From Augochlora pura (Eukaryota > Arthropoda > Insecta > Hymenoptera > Halictidae): DNA of 64,000 bases. Each line of letters starts with the position of its first letter. Position 1 is the stretch's first letter. The notes below the pieces were generated by a model. That model did no database searches and had not been told where the DNA came from. It saw nothing but the letters and a program-made list of their open reading frames with translations. Where the stretch lies: contig NC_135782.1 in the NCBI RefSeq assembly GCF_028453695.1, positions 11,098,001 through 11,162,000 on the forward strand. The letters run 5' to 3'. A program made the position numbers and the translations under genes. Shown here piece by piece: positions 37,375 through 49,645 of the stretch.

Positions 37375-38245
37375 CGAGTTCCTTTCCATCTAAACCGCCG
37401 GAGATTCGTTCCACCAGTGCGACGCGACGCGACGCGACGCCACACGATCCTCGGAATCCCGTACGAACCTTGAACTGATACCCGTGAAATTAGAGGGACC
37501 GTTAAATGTAACATGGAAGACACACCCGCAAGAGGCGTTAGCCGGCCGATGAAAAGGAGCCGCGGGAACGATTTTAACACCGTTTTAAACGATCGCGGGA
37601 CTTTCGATTTATTTTTCTCTCGACGGAACGGCGCAACACGGGTTACACGACGGGGGAGGGGCGGGACAGGTGGAGGGGGCGAAACGGACGTGGACTCGAG
37701 GTGATTTCGAAAAACGAAAAAAAAAAGAAAAAGAACAAAGAGAGACAGAAAACGTGGCAGAAAAGGGGAACGGCTAGGGATATAAAGGAGCGCAGGAGCG
37801 AGGTGAATAATACAGAGAGATTGACGTCGCGAACGCAATTCCATTGTTCAAAGGGAGTACAGAGAGCGGGGAGCGCGCTCGCCGAGGCAATGAGCAAGGC
37901 AACGAGCTTTTGCCACGAGGTTCTTGCCCACCGGTATAAATCAACTCGCGAGTCACCGAACCACTCCGCCATACGATCCGCCGTATACACCGGCTACATC
38001 AAATTAGCGACACTTCTTTCGATCGACATGTCGATGCCAAGTTTTTGCTAGCCGCGGAATACTTTCTCTCTGCTCTGACTATCCGCGGCGTCGGACCCGC
38101 TTCCTTTTTTTTACTTGTCCGAATGGTTTCGGCGGTCCTATACCGATCTAGAGCGCATCCGTGTCAATTATCCCGGCCCCCTCGGTCCGGGAATTTCGAT
38201 GCTTCTGACGATAAATTTACTATAGCAAAGGGTGAACGTCGAAGG
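37375..38245. other. CpG-rich island
   Basis: Contains a GACGC 5-bp tandem (about 37419-37441), a purine-rich tract (about 37705-37760) and TATA-like boxes at 37781 (TATAAAGG) and 37935 (TATAAA) on the + strand. Frames of 60-179 codons on both strands are compositional and lack domains. A promoter island is plausible. Confidence 0.4.
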
Positions 38246-38461
38246 GTGGATGTTCCAATTTCTGATCAGTTCGAATTTAAAGTGTTATTATAAATGTTAG
38301 GTCTATATAACATTCGTGACAAAATATCTCTATACTATTTAAACATTTGTACGAGATTTTTGCATGAGTCGGACAAGATAAGGAGTACAATTTAGACGCC
38401 ATATGTAATTTCTACTGTTAGATCTGTGGGGAATATTTATCGATTTATGTGCGATTTTTAA

Positions 38462-38526
38462 CCCTTTGCACTCGATTGGTGACTCTGAGGCACCACTTCA
38501 ATTAATCCGTCACCTTCTAAAATAAT
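38462..38526 (+). mobile_element. TTAA MITE family A, left part cut by gap
   Basis: TTAA at 38458-38461 followed by CCCTTTGCACTCGATTGGTG, then ACTCTGAGGCACCA as in copies at 31941 and 44668. The element runs into the assembly gap, so its right end is not visible. Confidence 0.75.
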
Positions 38527-38626
38527 NNNNNNNNNNNNNNNNNNNNNNNNNNNNNNNNNNNNNNNNNNNNNNNNNNNNNNNNNNNNNNNNNNNNNNNNNN
38601 NNNNNNNNNNNNNNNNNNNNNNNNNN
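38527..38626. other. Assembly gap (100 N)
   Basis: Exactly 100 undetermined bases, the conventional size for a gap of unknown length. It falls between a MITE left end and a tandem array, both of which are hard to assemble. Confidence 0.98.
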
Positions 38627-38743
38627 GTATTATAAGGTAATATGAACTAAAGTATTATAAGGTATTATAAACTAAACTATTATAAGGTATTATAAACTAA
38701 ACTATTATAAGGTATTATAAACTATACTGTATGAGGTATTACG
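38627..38743 (+). repeat. 25-bp tandem repeat, at least 4 units
   Basis: Units of 25 bp start at 38627, 38652, 38677 and 38702 (pattern TATTATAAGGTATTATAAAC then TAAA), followed by a partial fifth. The array abuts the gap, so its true length is unknown. Confidence 0.88.
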
Positions 38744-39354
38744 TTGTCATCTGAATATCCAAAATTTTTGCAAAAATATATAACGACATAAAAATTTCAC
38801 ATCACACAACCTAATAATTATGTATCGTTAATAGCTCGAACATCAATAGCTTCTACTTAATAATAAATTTCGCCATGATCTACCGAGGATAAGCTAAAAG
38901 CAATTCTTCTAATTGACATCCTGTTTAATGATGTCATAACTCCTACTCTAGTTTTAAATATACGTATAATAAATATGAGACATGCCCGCTACTTCTTCAC
39001 TTATAATCATAGTTTATATAAGGTAGCCGCTTTCCAACAGATAATTACGTGATGGATAAAATTTGTTTCAGTTGAGCGTGTTTAGATTATTTCTGTTATA
39101 TAAATTGAATATCATGCACTCAATTCAATACATTTTTATCTTAGTCGAATAAATAATATTGTCTATTTTAAATTCTAACTGTCATTATCCAGTCATTATT
39201 CATATAAAAAAGGAACAGGCATTTTGTTACTTTCATAAAGTTTGATAAAATTGTGTATAACTACACAATTTTAATTTTAATTAATTGTATTAAATTAATA
39301 CAAATTCTATAAAATTCTACAAAAATGATGCAATTTGTTTAAAATTGTATAAAA
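38744..39354. other. AT-rich stretch, no gene seen
   Basis: Nothing was recognised. Confidence 0.45.
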
Positions 39355-39453
39355 TATTTGTACAAGTTTTATATAATTTTGCAGAGATATTTGTACAAAT
39401 TCTATAAAATTTCGCAGAAATATTTGTACAAGTTCTACAAAATTTTGCAGAAA
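39355..39453 (+). repeat. 33-bp tandem repeat, 3 units
   Basis: Units at 39355, 39388 and 39421, each TATTTGTACAA followed by an AAAATTTTGCAGAAA-type end. Looser partial units precede it. Confidence 0.85.
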
Positions 39454-39479
39454 TATTTACGTAGACATATTATTGCTAT

Positions 39480-40235
39480 TTTCAAACTTCGCCGTCCTTG
39501 CCCATTTGTGGGGAAAAGGGATTTCTAAAATTTCGCAGACACGAATGAGAGTCTGAGATCGGTGAAAAATGTTAATCGATAATAGGTCGCACTACGTTTT
39601 GAGAAAATAGAGGATGTCGCTAAAAAGTTCAAATAATATGTACCGGCCGGTTAATGAACAGTTGTTCTCAAAGAGATCGTTAGAGACGGGTGATTTATAA
39701 GTGGTGAAACAAAACTATTAGGATGGGAATTCGTAAAGCGGGCAATCTGCTGGGCCCCGTTCCCGTAGCAGGTTAATAATTATTGAACTATCGATTAAAT
39801 GTTCGGCCAAGCTGATTGATCAGCGTTTATATCGCGCATACATCGGCCAGCGTCCGCGCTCCCTACAATTTTAAACCGGGCGCCCATCCTTCAAGTGCAT
39901 CGCGATCTTTTAGCTGACCAAACGGGCGCTTCACTACTCGCCTAATGGCGTTGTTCAGGGAAATTATCGATAATGAATAAAAAACGTGTCCAGATTATCG
40001 TTCGTTCGTCGGCTTCTTGTTGCCGCCGGAACGGTATCAGTTTATCGGCTAATGATTTTAATTGATGTTACCGCCACGTCCCACCAGTCCGCTTCATTCT
40101 GATACTCGGATTTTTTTTCAGCCGGCCCGAATTAATCAGGTGTTGCGATCCACTGATCGGCGTTCTTTACGTATTCGACTATTCTGATTAATTCACGAGT
40201 TATGTCGCGTCGACGGGGATTGATCAAAATCTTAT
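39480..40235. promoter_or_regulatory. GC-richer island, enhancer-like
   Basis: About 750 bp of higher-complexity sequence without long open frames. It mixes GC-rich blocks with homeodomain- and GATA-type words: ATCGATAATGAATAA, TTTATCGGCTAATG, TTAATTGATG, TGATTAATTCACG. The lack of ORFs combined with complex sequence suggests a conserved non-coding element. The regulatory function is inferred. Confidence 0.35.
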
Positions 40236-41049
40236 CTTCATCGAATTATATGATCCTACCAACTGACGAATTTCTTAAGTTTTAACAATTGTGTTTTACT
40301 GCATTTGTCAGACTATTTATTGTTCAATATTAGTGAAGAAATGCATTACTTTTTATGAATAATTGAACGAATGCTTAATTTAAAATTAAGAAAGAATTGT
40401 ATACAGTATACATATATTTAAATTTATAGATTTGTGAGGTGGATAAAATGCTTGTTCGTAGCTTAGGTTAGTATTATAAGTGAAGTTGTTAATAGACTAG
40501 ATATGTATGCAAAATAAAAATAATGTTCATTTATTGTAACGAACACGAGTCAAATAGAAATTTTTCTTTTATATATAATTGCATCGAGTTAAAAATAATA
40601 CACAGTTCTCGAATTCTTGTAATATTTACATTGAGTAAAATTTTACCCATCTATACAATGCATAAAATTCATAGTGTATTTGTCAGACATCATCATTGTT
40701 TATCGTTCAATACTTGTGTAGAAATGTCGTCGCTTTTTGGAGTGATCAAGACTTAAAATTATACAAGACATGCATACAATTTGCATTTGTGGTCTACGAA
40801 CATTGTCGCATTTTCTCTTATTATAACTTTCAAGTAAAATTATAATTTACCACTATTTGTAGAGTAATAGAGCATAATTAATTTTATATACATCGAATGA
40901 GACATATTAAATTTCATTATTCTTTGATTTGGTTTATTTTTTAATAGAGAAATATATTTCTTATTTGATAAATATAAAGTAACTTGTATCCGAAAACAAA
41001 TAAACACGGCGCAGCAATTGATCAGCCCACAGTGCACTAGAACAGCTTG
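40236..41049. other. AT-rich stretch, no gene seen
   Basis: A 77-codon frame at 40523-40756 has no motif. The motif GTCAGACTATTTATTG/GTCAGACATCATCATTG near 40306 and 40682 hints at an old duplication of about 375 bp. Confidence 0.4.
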
Positions 41050-41300
41050 AACAATTTCTATTTTGTATTAAAATCCGTAACTTACTTATTTTTTTATTTA
41101 ATACTAAAAGTATCAAGACAGTAAAAATAACTAATTCTGATTTTTAGTTAATTCCCTTACAGAATGTAACCTTCTTCAAAGGAACATATGTTATCAATAG
41201 ACCGCGAATCTTCATGCAAATTCTTATTTTCATACATCATCTTGCAAAAGTTAGAATTACAGAGTTATATCCTTCGTCAACTGAAAGATCGTCATTCGAC
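41050..41300. repeat. Dispersed repeat R1, two facing copies
   Basis: A + copy (ACAATTTCTATTTTGTATTA then AAATCCGTAACTTACTTA) at about 41050-41090 is followed by a minus copy at about 41200-41300 (CCGCGAATCTTCATGCAAAT), which aligns with 5063-5168 for about 100 bases. Confidence 0.45.
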
Positions 41301-41399
41301 ACGCTATCGGACGTTGATAATTTACATTTCTATATTTTACAAATCCCTACATAAATTATTCTAAATTAAAGGTCAAGTAATCTGTTAAAGCAAATTGGC

Positions 41400-42430
41400 C
41401 AGTACACAAAGCGAGCATCCGTTCGCAAATAAATGTTCGACGGAAAAACTTAGAATCTGCGGATCGCGGGAGACCCGTCGACTTCTGTGGTCCCGCGGAG
41501 TAGCCGTACCAATCGGGGCCATGATTTACACTCGTTAAAACCGTCGATCAGAAATCAGTCGCGTACCGAAACCGGTGGCCGGAGAGATCGGACGTAATAA
41601 CAGGGGCTGGAGCTTGCGGCGCGATCGATTCTTTGCCGGAAGCCGGATCGGATGGATCGGATGGATCGAGTCGCAAACAGGAATATACGCATACCGGCCG
41701 GGTTAGCCGTCTCTTAAACAACCAGCGTATTTTTTTGCTGGCGTTCGATTTAACTGGATGTCGTTACTACGCTCGGCATTGTTGTCCGCCGATTCGTTCA
41801 TCGATTCATCCTTACTTTCCGGCTGAACGTTGCCCCGTCTCCTCCTCGTCCTCCGCCGCGCCGCGCCGCTCCGCTCCGCGCCGCGTCGGTGCTCCCTCTT
41901 TCTCGGGCTATCTTCATCCCCCTCTCGATCGGCCCGTTGCCACGGTCTCCCTCTCGCTCCAGCCTGCCGATCCGATCCGATCCGATCCTATATTTATTGT
42001 ATCGAGGAGACCAGAGCCGCCGCATTCCTCGCGCATGCGCCGCCCGTAATGAGCGGTCTCCAGTCCTGTCTGTCTTTCCATCCCGTCCGTCCATGCGTCT
42101 GTCCAGCCGACCGGTCGTAGCCCCCCTCGCTCACCCTTTCACCCTACCACCTTGGCCTCCACCTCCACCTAAGGATCCTCCGCCGCCTCCGCCGCCACCG
42201 CTGCCGCCTCATCCTCGGCGTCTTCGTCTTTCCACGTCAACTTCTGCCTACTTCGACGGATCGTCCTTCTTCTCCTTCTTCTTCGGCTTCTTCTTCTTCT
42301 TCTTCTTCTTCTTCTTCTACTTCGTCCACTTCTGTTTCTGCAGAAGTCGCTTCTGATTCTACTCGGCTGAAGGGGGCCATCGGCGAACGGAGCTTCGCGA
42401 AAACCAGGGTACACGGGAATCCGATGGTTT
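41400..42430. other. CpG-rich island with long pyrimidine tract
   Basis: GC-rich from 41400, with a GATCC 5-bp tandem at about 41969-41988. From about 42120 to 42345 the + strand is almost purely C and T (CCT, CCG and CTT triplets). This gives artificial poly-Pro/poly-Phe frames on + and poly-Arg or poly-Glu frames on minus. Such tracts are typical GAGA-factor/promoter-proximal sequence in insects. No real coding exon was identified. Confidence 0.45.
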
Positions 42431-43900
42431 TTAACCTGTTAACGGGGGAATTAACTTTTGTTCGACTGGTTTCGTTATGGGAACCTTTTTTCCTCGCAGT
42501 GAGTAAGCTGTGTTACTTGGGCAAAGGTGTCTAATAGAAGATCTCCGTTTTCTTTTTAAATCATAATTTTCGATTGGAGATGATTTTATTCGAAGGAGGG
42601 TGGTGGAGTCGTTGGGATGAACAGTTACTGTGACTGTGGATTGTTTTCGGAAATAGTTCAGTTTGTAGTAATTGAACAAGACAACATTTAGTGGACGAGG
42701 AGTATTTCAAGTTTATGCACCCCTAAGTCCTAGTTATTTTTTATATGAAGAGGAATTATGTACCCAATATTTTTATGTCGAGTATGCAATAATGGTATTA
42801 TATTATTTTTTAAACAATATTCATTGATATATTTTCATTAAAGTTGTTGTGTTTATGACTTTTTCCTTTGCTTCTAGATTTTATGGTATCAGTGATTTTT
42901 GTCCCGTATATGGCGAGTTAACTATCGGACCACGAACCATTGTCACAACTATATTATTAACAATGCTTATAACAATTCAATGCTTTATTCAGTAACATTT
43001 CAAAACATATTTTTGAAGGTACATTTCTTGTAGATTTATCAGCTTTTCTCTTGTTCCTAATGTAACAGCAATTTATTTTATTGAATTAACGAAAGTTTAG
43101 TAATTAAGTGAGCGATTTAAATAATCTGAATCAAAGTATGGCGGTTAAATATGTTTATCTTGTTATTATGTCTTTCATTTTTCAGTTGTTTGTGCTTTGA
43201 TTGATTTTCTGGAATTAGGGGGATGATTTGGAATGTAGAGATGCATGGATAAGTCTGAAAAATTATTTTAACGTCTGTATCTGGTGAATAACAGCTGAAC
43301 GAAAGAGTTTTACAGTGTTGACGAGTCAATAAAATAAACAAAAGTCTATAGTTATGGTTTCAAAGAAGTAAAGAATGGCACATAACACTTACCAATTTCT
43401 ACATACAAAGAATAGAGGAATATTTAAATTCTTAAGTTGTAGCAATTAATTTCTTGCAATTTCATCAGTAATTTCAATTTTCATTCATGCTTTATTATAT
43501 TATGTATTTTATGAAAGCATTCTATGTAATAAATTGTATTTAATATATGTATGTTTGATTTTTGTCGTTGTCTGTTTAAATTCAAGGCTTTTCTAAAATA
43601 CAGAATTTAATAAAGAACTAATGAAAATTGTAATTAATATCAAATATATATAATTGCAGTAACTTACACTTTCTTCGAAGAGATTGCAACTGGTTAAAAA
43701 TGATTGGCAATCGATTGACGAAAGTAATAAATTTGCATTAAGCATGTTAGGTTCAACATAATTTAATAGATTACTCTAATGGATTAGTCTAACAAATTAC
43801 TGTAAAGTTACTCTAAATTACTGTATATAAATGATGCAGTTTAGCTCATGTATCATCCAATGCGACGGAATAATGTAAGAGAGATTCTTGACTCTCAGGT
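42431..43900. other. AT-rich stretch, no gene seen
   Basis: Nothing was recognised. Confidence 0.45.
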
Positions 43901-44400
43901 ATTTCGCATGTGCATATTTAACCGATTCCGAAAAGAAAGCCCGAAACCAGCGAAGTGTAACGCGGGAGCAAACCGGGACAAGAATTCCAAGCGTCGCTCG
44001 ATATAAAGAAAAACTACTAGCCCATTATCCGTCCTTGGAACAGTAGCCGGGTAAAACAATGGCTGGAACAATACCGAAAAACGCAGTTTGCCCTTTGATA
44101 TTCATAAGCCCGTTTGAAAGGGAGCGGCGCGTTCGGATTCTCGCGGCGGCGGAACGAGAGAAACAAGAGGACGAGAGAAACTGGACGACAGGCGCGGTTA
44201 ACGCGTCGCCGGGCAGACCAATAGGAAAGATTCGCTTCCGTGGTTTGCTTATCGATTCAAATCGCGTGCAGCGTGTATGAATGAAGGAATGAGTGGGCGA
44301 GCCGAGCCACCGGTTGAATGGAAGCCCCACGGGTGACCACAAGGCACACGCGCGCGTACAAACTCCTCTTTCTTTCGTTCGTTTTAGCACGGGTTCCCTT

Positions 44401-44453
<53 letters not shown>

Positions 44454-44660
44454 ACCGCTCGCCACGCTCGCGCACCTTCTCTCTTCGTCCGACAGCAGTC
44501 TCGTACACTTGACCCTTGTGGCGAGGAACCGATGAAATCGTTCCTAACACTATTCGGCTTCGGGGTTTACCGTCCGCCGCCATATCTCTTTCGACACGTC
44601 TGCGTCGAATAGCATCAGCTACTTCCGGCGACCCCGTCCGTTCGCCTTCGTGCAAGCGCT
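43901..44660. other. CpG-rich island with (CT)n
   Basis: GC-rich block holding the CT microsatellite at 44402-44454 and ending at a TTAA family A element. Frames of 64-146 codons here are created by the repeat and composition. Candidate promoter island; CT/GA repeats are binding sites for GAGA-type factors in insects. Confidence 0.4.
44402..44454 (+). repeat. (CT)n microsatellite
   Basis: About 50 bp of CT dinucleotides, with a pure core from about 44406 to 44440 and TTT interruptions near both ends. Confidence 0.95.
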
Positions 44661-44667
44661 TTATTAA

Positions 44668-44846
44668 CCCTTTGCGCTCGAGTGGCAACTCTGGCGCAAC
44701 TCTAAAAATTGCTACACTGTTTTTCACAGAATTTTCATATTATTAAGCATGTCTGTGTTCGATAAATTGTCAAATAATAGAAGCGGTTGTTTTATTTGTG
44801 CCAAATGTCTTTCTTTTGGAATTAAAATAGATTTGAGTGCAAAGGG
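44668..44846 (+). mobile_element. TTAA MITE family A (piggyBac-like), copy 4
   Basis: 179 bp, TTAA at 44664-44667 and TTGA (one change) at 44847-44850. Left end CCCTTTGCGCTCGAGTGGCA; inverted right end CCCTTTGCACTCAAATC. Confidence 0.82.
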
Positions 44847-44850
44847 TTGA

Positions 44851-45395
44851 CACTAGAATTACTGAATAAATATGTCTTGCTTTATAAGATAACATTCTCA
44901 TTTTCATAGGTCATTTAACCAAAATTATACACAACTTATTATAAATATTGGTCGAAATTCGAGTGAATCGAATCTTGTCATTATTATAAAAGAGTATATT
45001 TCAGTTCGAACAGTTGAACATGATAAAATGGTAACTTTAAAATCTTTAAATGTTCTTATTGCTTCTAATTATATTTTCTACTAATTTTTGTCTTAATTGT
45101 TGTCATCATATACGTTTTATTAAATTAAAAGTACATATTACAGTGAAGCATACGACTTATTTCACTGATATTACAATATCGTTTCATCTAACGCATACGG
45201 TAATTAAAAAATATAATTAAAAATTCAAAAAAGTAAAATATAAATAAATATATAGACAATACACAACTAAAAATAAAATATGACAAATAGATGAGATTAG
45301 AAAGAGAATATGCGTCTGCGTAACACATTTCTGGATTATTGTCAGCGAGTGTGTGTAATCATCGCTTGAAAAAAGTTTCATCCTTTCACGTTCCT
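44851..45395. other. AT-rich stretch, no gene seen
   Basis: Nothing was recognised. Confidence 0.45.
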
Positions 45396-46155
45396 TTTTA
45401 TTAATCCGTTTAGGTTAGCGTTTCCAACAATTTGTACGGTCGAAGAAGACAGAAAGAAACGTAAAGGTCGACGCATTCGCATGCGCGGCGTTCGCAGGCG
45501 ATTCGACCAAAGAACAATTCGTCGAACAATCTCGGCCGAGGCGATGAGGGTATAAACCGTAGGAAGAACCTCGCCTCGAAAGCCGTGAAAATATCCGCTT
45601 ACAGCCATTATTTGGTTCAGTTTTCGTTTCTTCTGACAGTTAGCCGCGCGATAGTTTTACATCCGAGCGTTCATTAATTCAGAGCTCGTCCGCGAGACGT
45701 CTTTTATCGGTGGCTACCGTCGAGGTTAACGATTCCACGTAAGAAGCCCCGCTCTCCCTCTAATAGCTTGTATCGGCATTCCAGCGATTCAAAAAATGTG
45801 CCAAACCGCTTCCCTTACCTCGGCGACTTTTGCATTCCGGCTTTTTTCCTGGCTCAGCGTCGTCGATATATTTGCTACGCGGCGGATTTTCTTTTTGGTC
45901 GGTTCACGGTATCCGCTAATTAATATAATCGCGCGCGCGACTCGTTGTTCTTCTTGTCCTCTCCTCGTCCTTTAATGGAAAATGCGCGTGCTTCGGCCCC
46001 GAGGACAGAAGGTTTTGAAGAATAAGCCGAGGGTGATGCGATTTTTGCGCCGTGGAACGTTCACGGTATTAAACGCCCGATGCCCCGTGTAAAACATGCC
46101 TGATACGTGTACCGTGCTGAGTTTTAAAACGCCGTGTGTCACACATACTCTGATT
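45396..46155. other. CpG-rich island
   Basis: GC-rich, with a minus-strand donor-like CCGAG|GTAAGG near 45821. A 76-codon minus frame (45378-45608) lacks any domain. Candidate regulatory island or non-coding exon. Confidence 0.35.
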
Positions 46156-47485
46156 CGAGATATTTAGGCTTTTGTATTGGAGCATTATTATAGGCATTTT
46201 TCTAGTATAGGCGAAAATATTTTAAAAATCGTATGATTTTCCAACGTTGAATTTATAAATATTAGTAAAGTATGTTTAATAACAATGATTTACACCATTG
46301 ATAATAAATCCTAGATCATTGACTTATAATAAACAAAGTTACTGAATTTTACTAAAATGTGTGAGAAACAAATGAACTTACTTATTTACTTATGCTTGAT
46401 ATATATTATAATTTTATTTACTACATGTATATTGTATTTCGTTTTTATTAAAAATTCTACAAGAGGCAAATTATTTAGCTTAGGGGTAATTACTATGGAC
46501 ACTGTTTTGTTAGAAAATGACAATTTTTTTAGTTTCTAAAACATTTAGAAACAATCGTTTTACTTTATACCTTCGATACGAGAATGACTTTTGACTGTCG
46601 CTTAGTTTATTATGTAAAATAATTTTCATCAATTATTAAGCATAATTTATAACATCAATTATGATAGAATTAAATAGGTGATATATAAATGTAAATAAAT
46701 GAATGTCGATTTATTCGAATAAAAATTCATTTTAATAAGAAATTACTTGATATTCGAAGAAGAATTTACTTGTGCAGAATTAATTAAAAAAATAATCGAT
46801 AAAAATGATAGAATACAATATTTTTCCGTAATTTAATAATTAATTTCTTCCATTTCAATTTCATAAGTCATTTTTATTTTTAATTGCGGAATGATTGCTT
46901 AATAACTAACTAATCTTTCTTCGAGTGGAAAGGAAATCATCGCACATTTCAAGATTTATATTTACGACACTGTATGTATGTTTAAAGAATTACGTAAAAA
47001 CAGTGAACGATTATTAGTCAGAAGTCGTTCTCGTAACATATTTATAGGAACAATATGTTATAAGTAATAGATAATTATGATTCGAATTAAATTCGGACAG
47101 ATATTTACACGAAAAATTTGTAAAAATGCCCAACTTTATTACAATCTCAGCAACTGTAAAAAGTATAATCTAAAATCTGTTACTCACTTTGGTACTTCTA
47201 GCGTGAAATATAAAGAATCTACATTAAATCTTAATGGAAAAGATTAAATAAAATTAAAAAATCTCTGTTCTATTTCCCCGAAAAATAGATTGTACATATT
47301 TTACTGAAACTTTTAAACGGTGTGATGTTCGAATTCTAACATTTCATTGTTAGAATTTAGCACACTACCCCAGTATAACAATAACATTATTTCTGCATTA
47401 TCAACAAGAATCATATTACATATTTCTCGAGACGTCTTTTATCTGTTACATTATACGGTAGAAAATAATTGCGTTAAGGTCGTAG
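46156..47485. other. AT-rich stretch, no supported gene
   Basis: A 60-codon + frame at 46357-46539 is hydrophobic (Ile/Leu/Phe), which AT-rich sequence produces by chance. No start context, splice or poly(A) evidence. Confidence 0.4.
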
Positions 47486-48010
47486 ACAGCAATTATAAAC
47501 GAAAAGTCCACCGAACCGCCAAGCGGCCATCCAAACAATCGGGAACCTTTGAACGCCGCGTTTTGAATCATTTGATACGGCCGATCTTTCTTCCGGCGGA
47601 CAATTCTATACAGCAAATATCCGTCGCATTGTAAAGACTTGAATGCAAAGCGCGCGAATGAAACGCGATCAGACGGGTAGTGACGTAAGATCGTCCACGG
47701 TGGACACGCGTATCGCGGCGGAGCCAATTTTCGAGCGCTTTGTGCAGCGCGCTGCTAAAAATGCGTGTCGAATCGACAGCGAAGATCAGCCTGACGAGGC
47801 AGCTTCGACATCCGTCCGGTACGATCTCGAACGGGCATCGGATCCGTTCAAAGCATTCCATTGTAGTGGTCGTGCTTCTAGAAACAATTCACCGATCCGC
47901 TCGGATTCGACGCTGGTTTTTCACGGGGACGTAAAAATCCTCTTTCCCTCGATCACTCGTCACTACCGCTCGTTCATCGACGCGTCATTAGACGCAAAGT
48001 TGGACTGAAG
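47486..48010. other. CpG-rich island
   Basis: GC-rich with competing 93-121-codon frames on both strands; none shows a recognisable motif. Confidence 0.35.
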
Positions 48011-48075
48011 TTTATTCGGACGTCGGATAAGAGCTATAGTAATATATCGTAATATATAGTAATATACATACATAT

Positions 48076-48569
48076 AAAATACATCTATAAATAATAACAA
48101 ATCGAATTTTACTCGACTCCATCGAATAAATGCGTGATAAAAATTTATGTAGATACATATTTGACAAGATTTTATTCGCATATTTTATTTGAATTTTAGA
48201 GGGATTCACACGGAAAATATTAAATGCCCGAATCAAAAAATGGTAGGATATAAAGTGTTTTTTACATAGTTTATTGATTTATTTACTTCATATTGCATTT
48301 TACAATTTACATAAAATACAATTTATATAAAATGAAAATATATCTATAAATAGTAACAAATCGAATTTTACTCGACTCCATCGAATAAATGCGTGATCAA
48401 AATTTATGTAGATACATATTTGACAAGATTTTATTCGGATATTTTATTTGAATTGTAGAGGGATTCACACGGAAAATATTAAATGTTCGAATCGAAAGAT
48501 GGTAGGATATAAAGTGTTTATTACATAGTTTATTGATTTATTTATTTCGTATTGCATTTTACAATTTAC
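48076..48569 (+). repeat. 259-bp tandem duplication
   Basis: Two copies in direct order, 48076-48334 and 48335-48569, very similar throughout. Matching anchors are ATCGAATTTTACTCGACTCC at 48101 and 48360, and the block around GGGATTCACACGGAAAATAT. The high similarity indicates a recent event. Confidence 0.9.
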
Positions 48570-49065
48570 TTATTTTAACTACTTCATCGAGTAGATTGGT
48601 GAGTAACTAAATAATCGCCAAATTTATAACTACATAACTTGTTGAAAATAAACTCATCCTGAATGTATTCGTATAAATATGTATATTGTTATCAAATTAC
48701 GTAAAAATAAGAACAGTCAACTTTTACTCGCATTATTATTCGAATAATTTTATAACCTCTATTCAGATAACATATTCGAATAAAATATCATGAGAATAAT
48801 TTATTTGAATAATTTATTTGCATAAATAGATAGAAGAACTTATAGTTGTTAATTGAATAAAATATTCGAATGAAAGGTATTCATTCCGATATTTATCTTA
48901 AATTCGACGAATAATACACCTAACTTTAATCATAGTTATAATATTATAATCGATATATTATTAATGCTTGATGGAAAAGAGATCCGGCCAAATGGTATTT
49001 GAAATGTAAATAAGAAACAACTATTTCATTTACACCACATATAATTAACAATTAACGATATGAAA
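48570..49065. other. AT-rich stretch with ATTCGAATAA-type palindromes
   Basis: Repeated short ATTCGAATAAT words at 48735-48890, like those at 34670-34770. No gene. Confidence 0.4.
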
Positions 49066-49645
49066 TGAACGGTCGCGAATTATCGCCATTTATCGAGAAC
49101 GGTACCGATAGTCACACCTCTAGGACACCGTCGAGTTCTTTTGATCGGCGTAACGCGACATTAACTAGCTTCCTTCCGTTGCCATGCGTATTCATGGCGA
49201 ACCGGTACGCGTGTATTAATTGACAAATAACTTTTTGCCGAGCCGCGCCGTATACGGGCCGCATTGTCTGCGATTATGTACGTCCCTGCGCGATGGCTTT
49301 TCTTTTCTCCCGGTTGTCGTTGTTCTTTCTTTTCTTCTGTTTTTTTTTTCGCCGGCCGGAGCGGCAATGAAATGCTGTTTTCCGAAAATGGCGCTGGAAT
49401 GAGGACAGGTCTCCGGTAGCGGCGCGCACCGAGTCCTATCATTTAATTTGGTATCGGGATACTTACGTCTGCCCTCCGTTGGAACCCTCGGACGTGGATT
49501 TTCTTTCTTGTGCACCCCGCCGACCGACGCGAATGCCGTCCTCGCGGATTTCACGAGCCGCTTTTTTTGCGCCGACACCCGATCTGCTCCAAATCCATTT
49601 TCACGAAACCGTTTGCGCTAGTCGATTAACGCTGAACAGTCCGGT
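49066..49645. other. CpG-rich island
   Basis: GC-rich with a pyrimidine-rich stretch around 49300-49350. The 93-120-codon minus-strand frames overlap each other in different phases and are not supported. Confidence 0.35.

Noticed and set aside
37305..37844. 179-codon minus ORF with a Phe-rich segment resembling a membrane span
   Set aside because: The apparent hydrophobic segment comes from a purine tract read in reverse; no family, and it overlaps competing frames.
41889..42356. 155-codon + ORF with poly-Pro and poly-Phe runs
   Set aside because: Created by the pyrimidine tract; the same DNA gives poly-Arg on the other strand. No conserved motif.
47643..48008. 121-codon + ORF in a GC-rich island
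   Set aside because: No domain, opposing frames equally long, no poly(A) or splice evidence.
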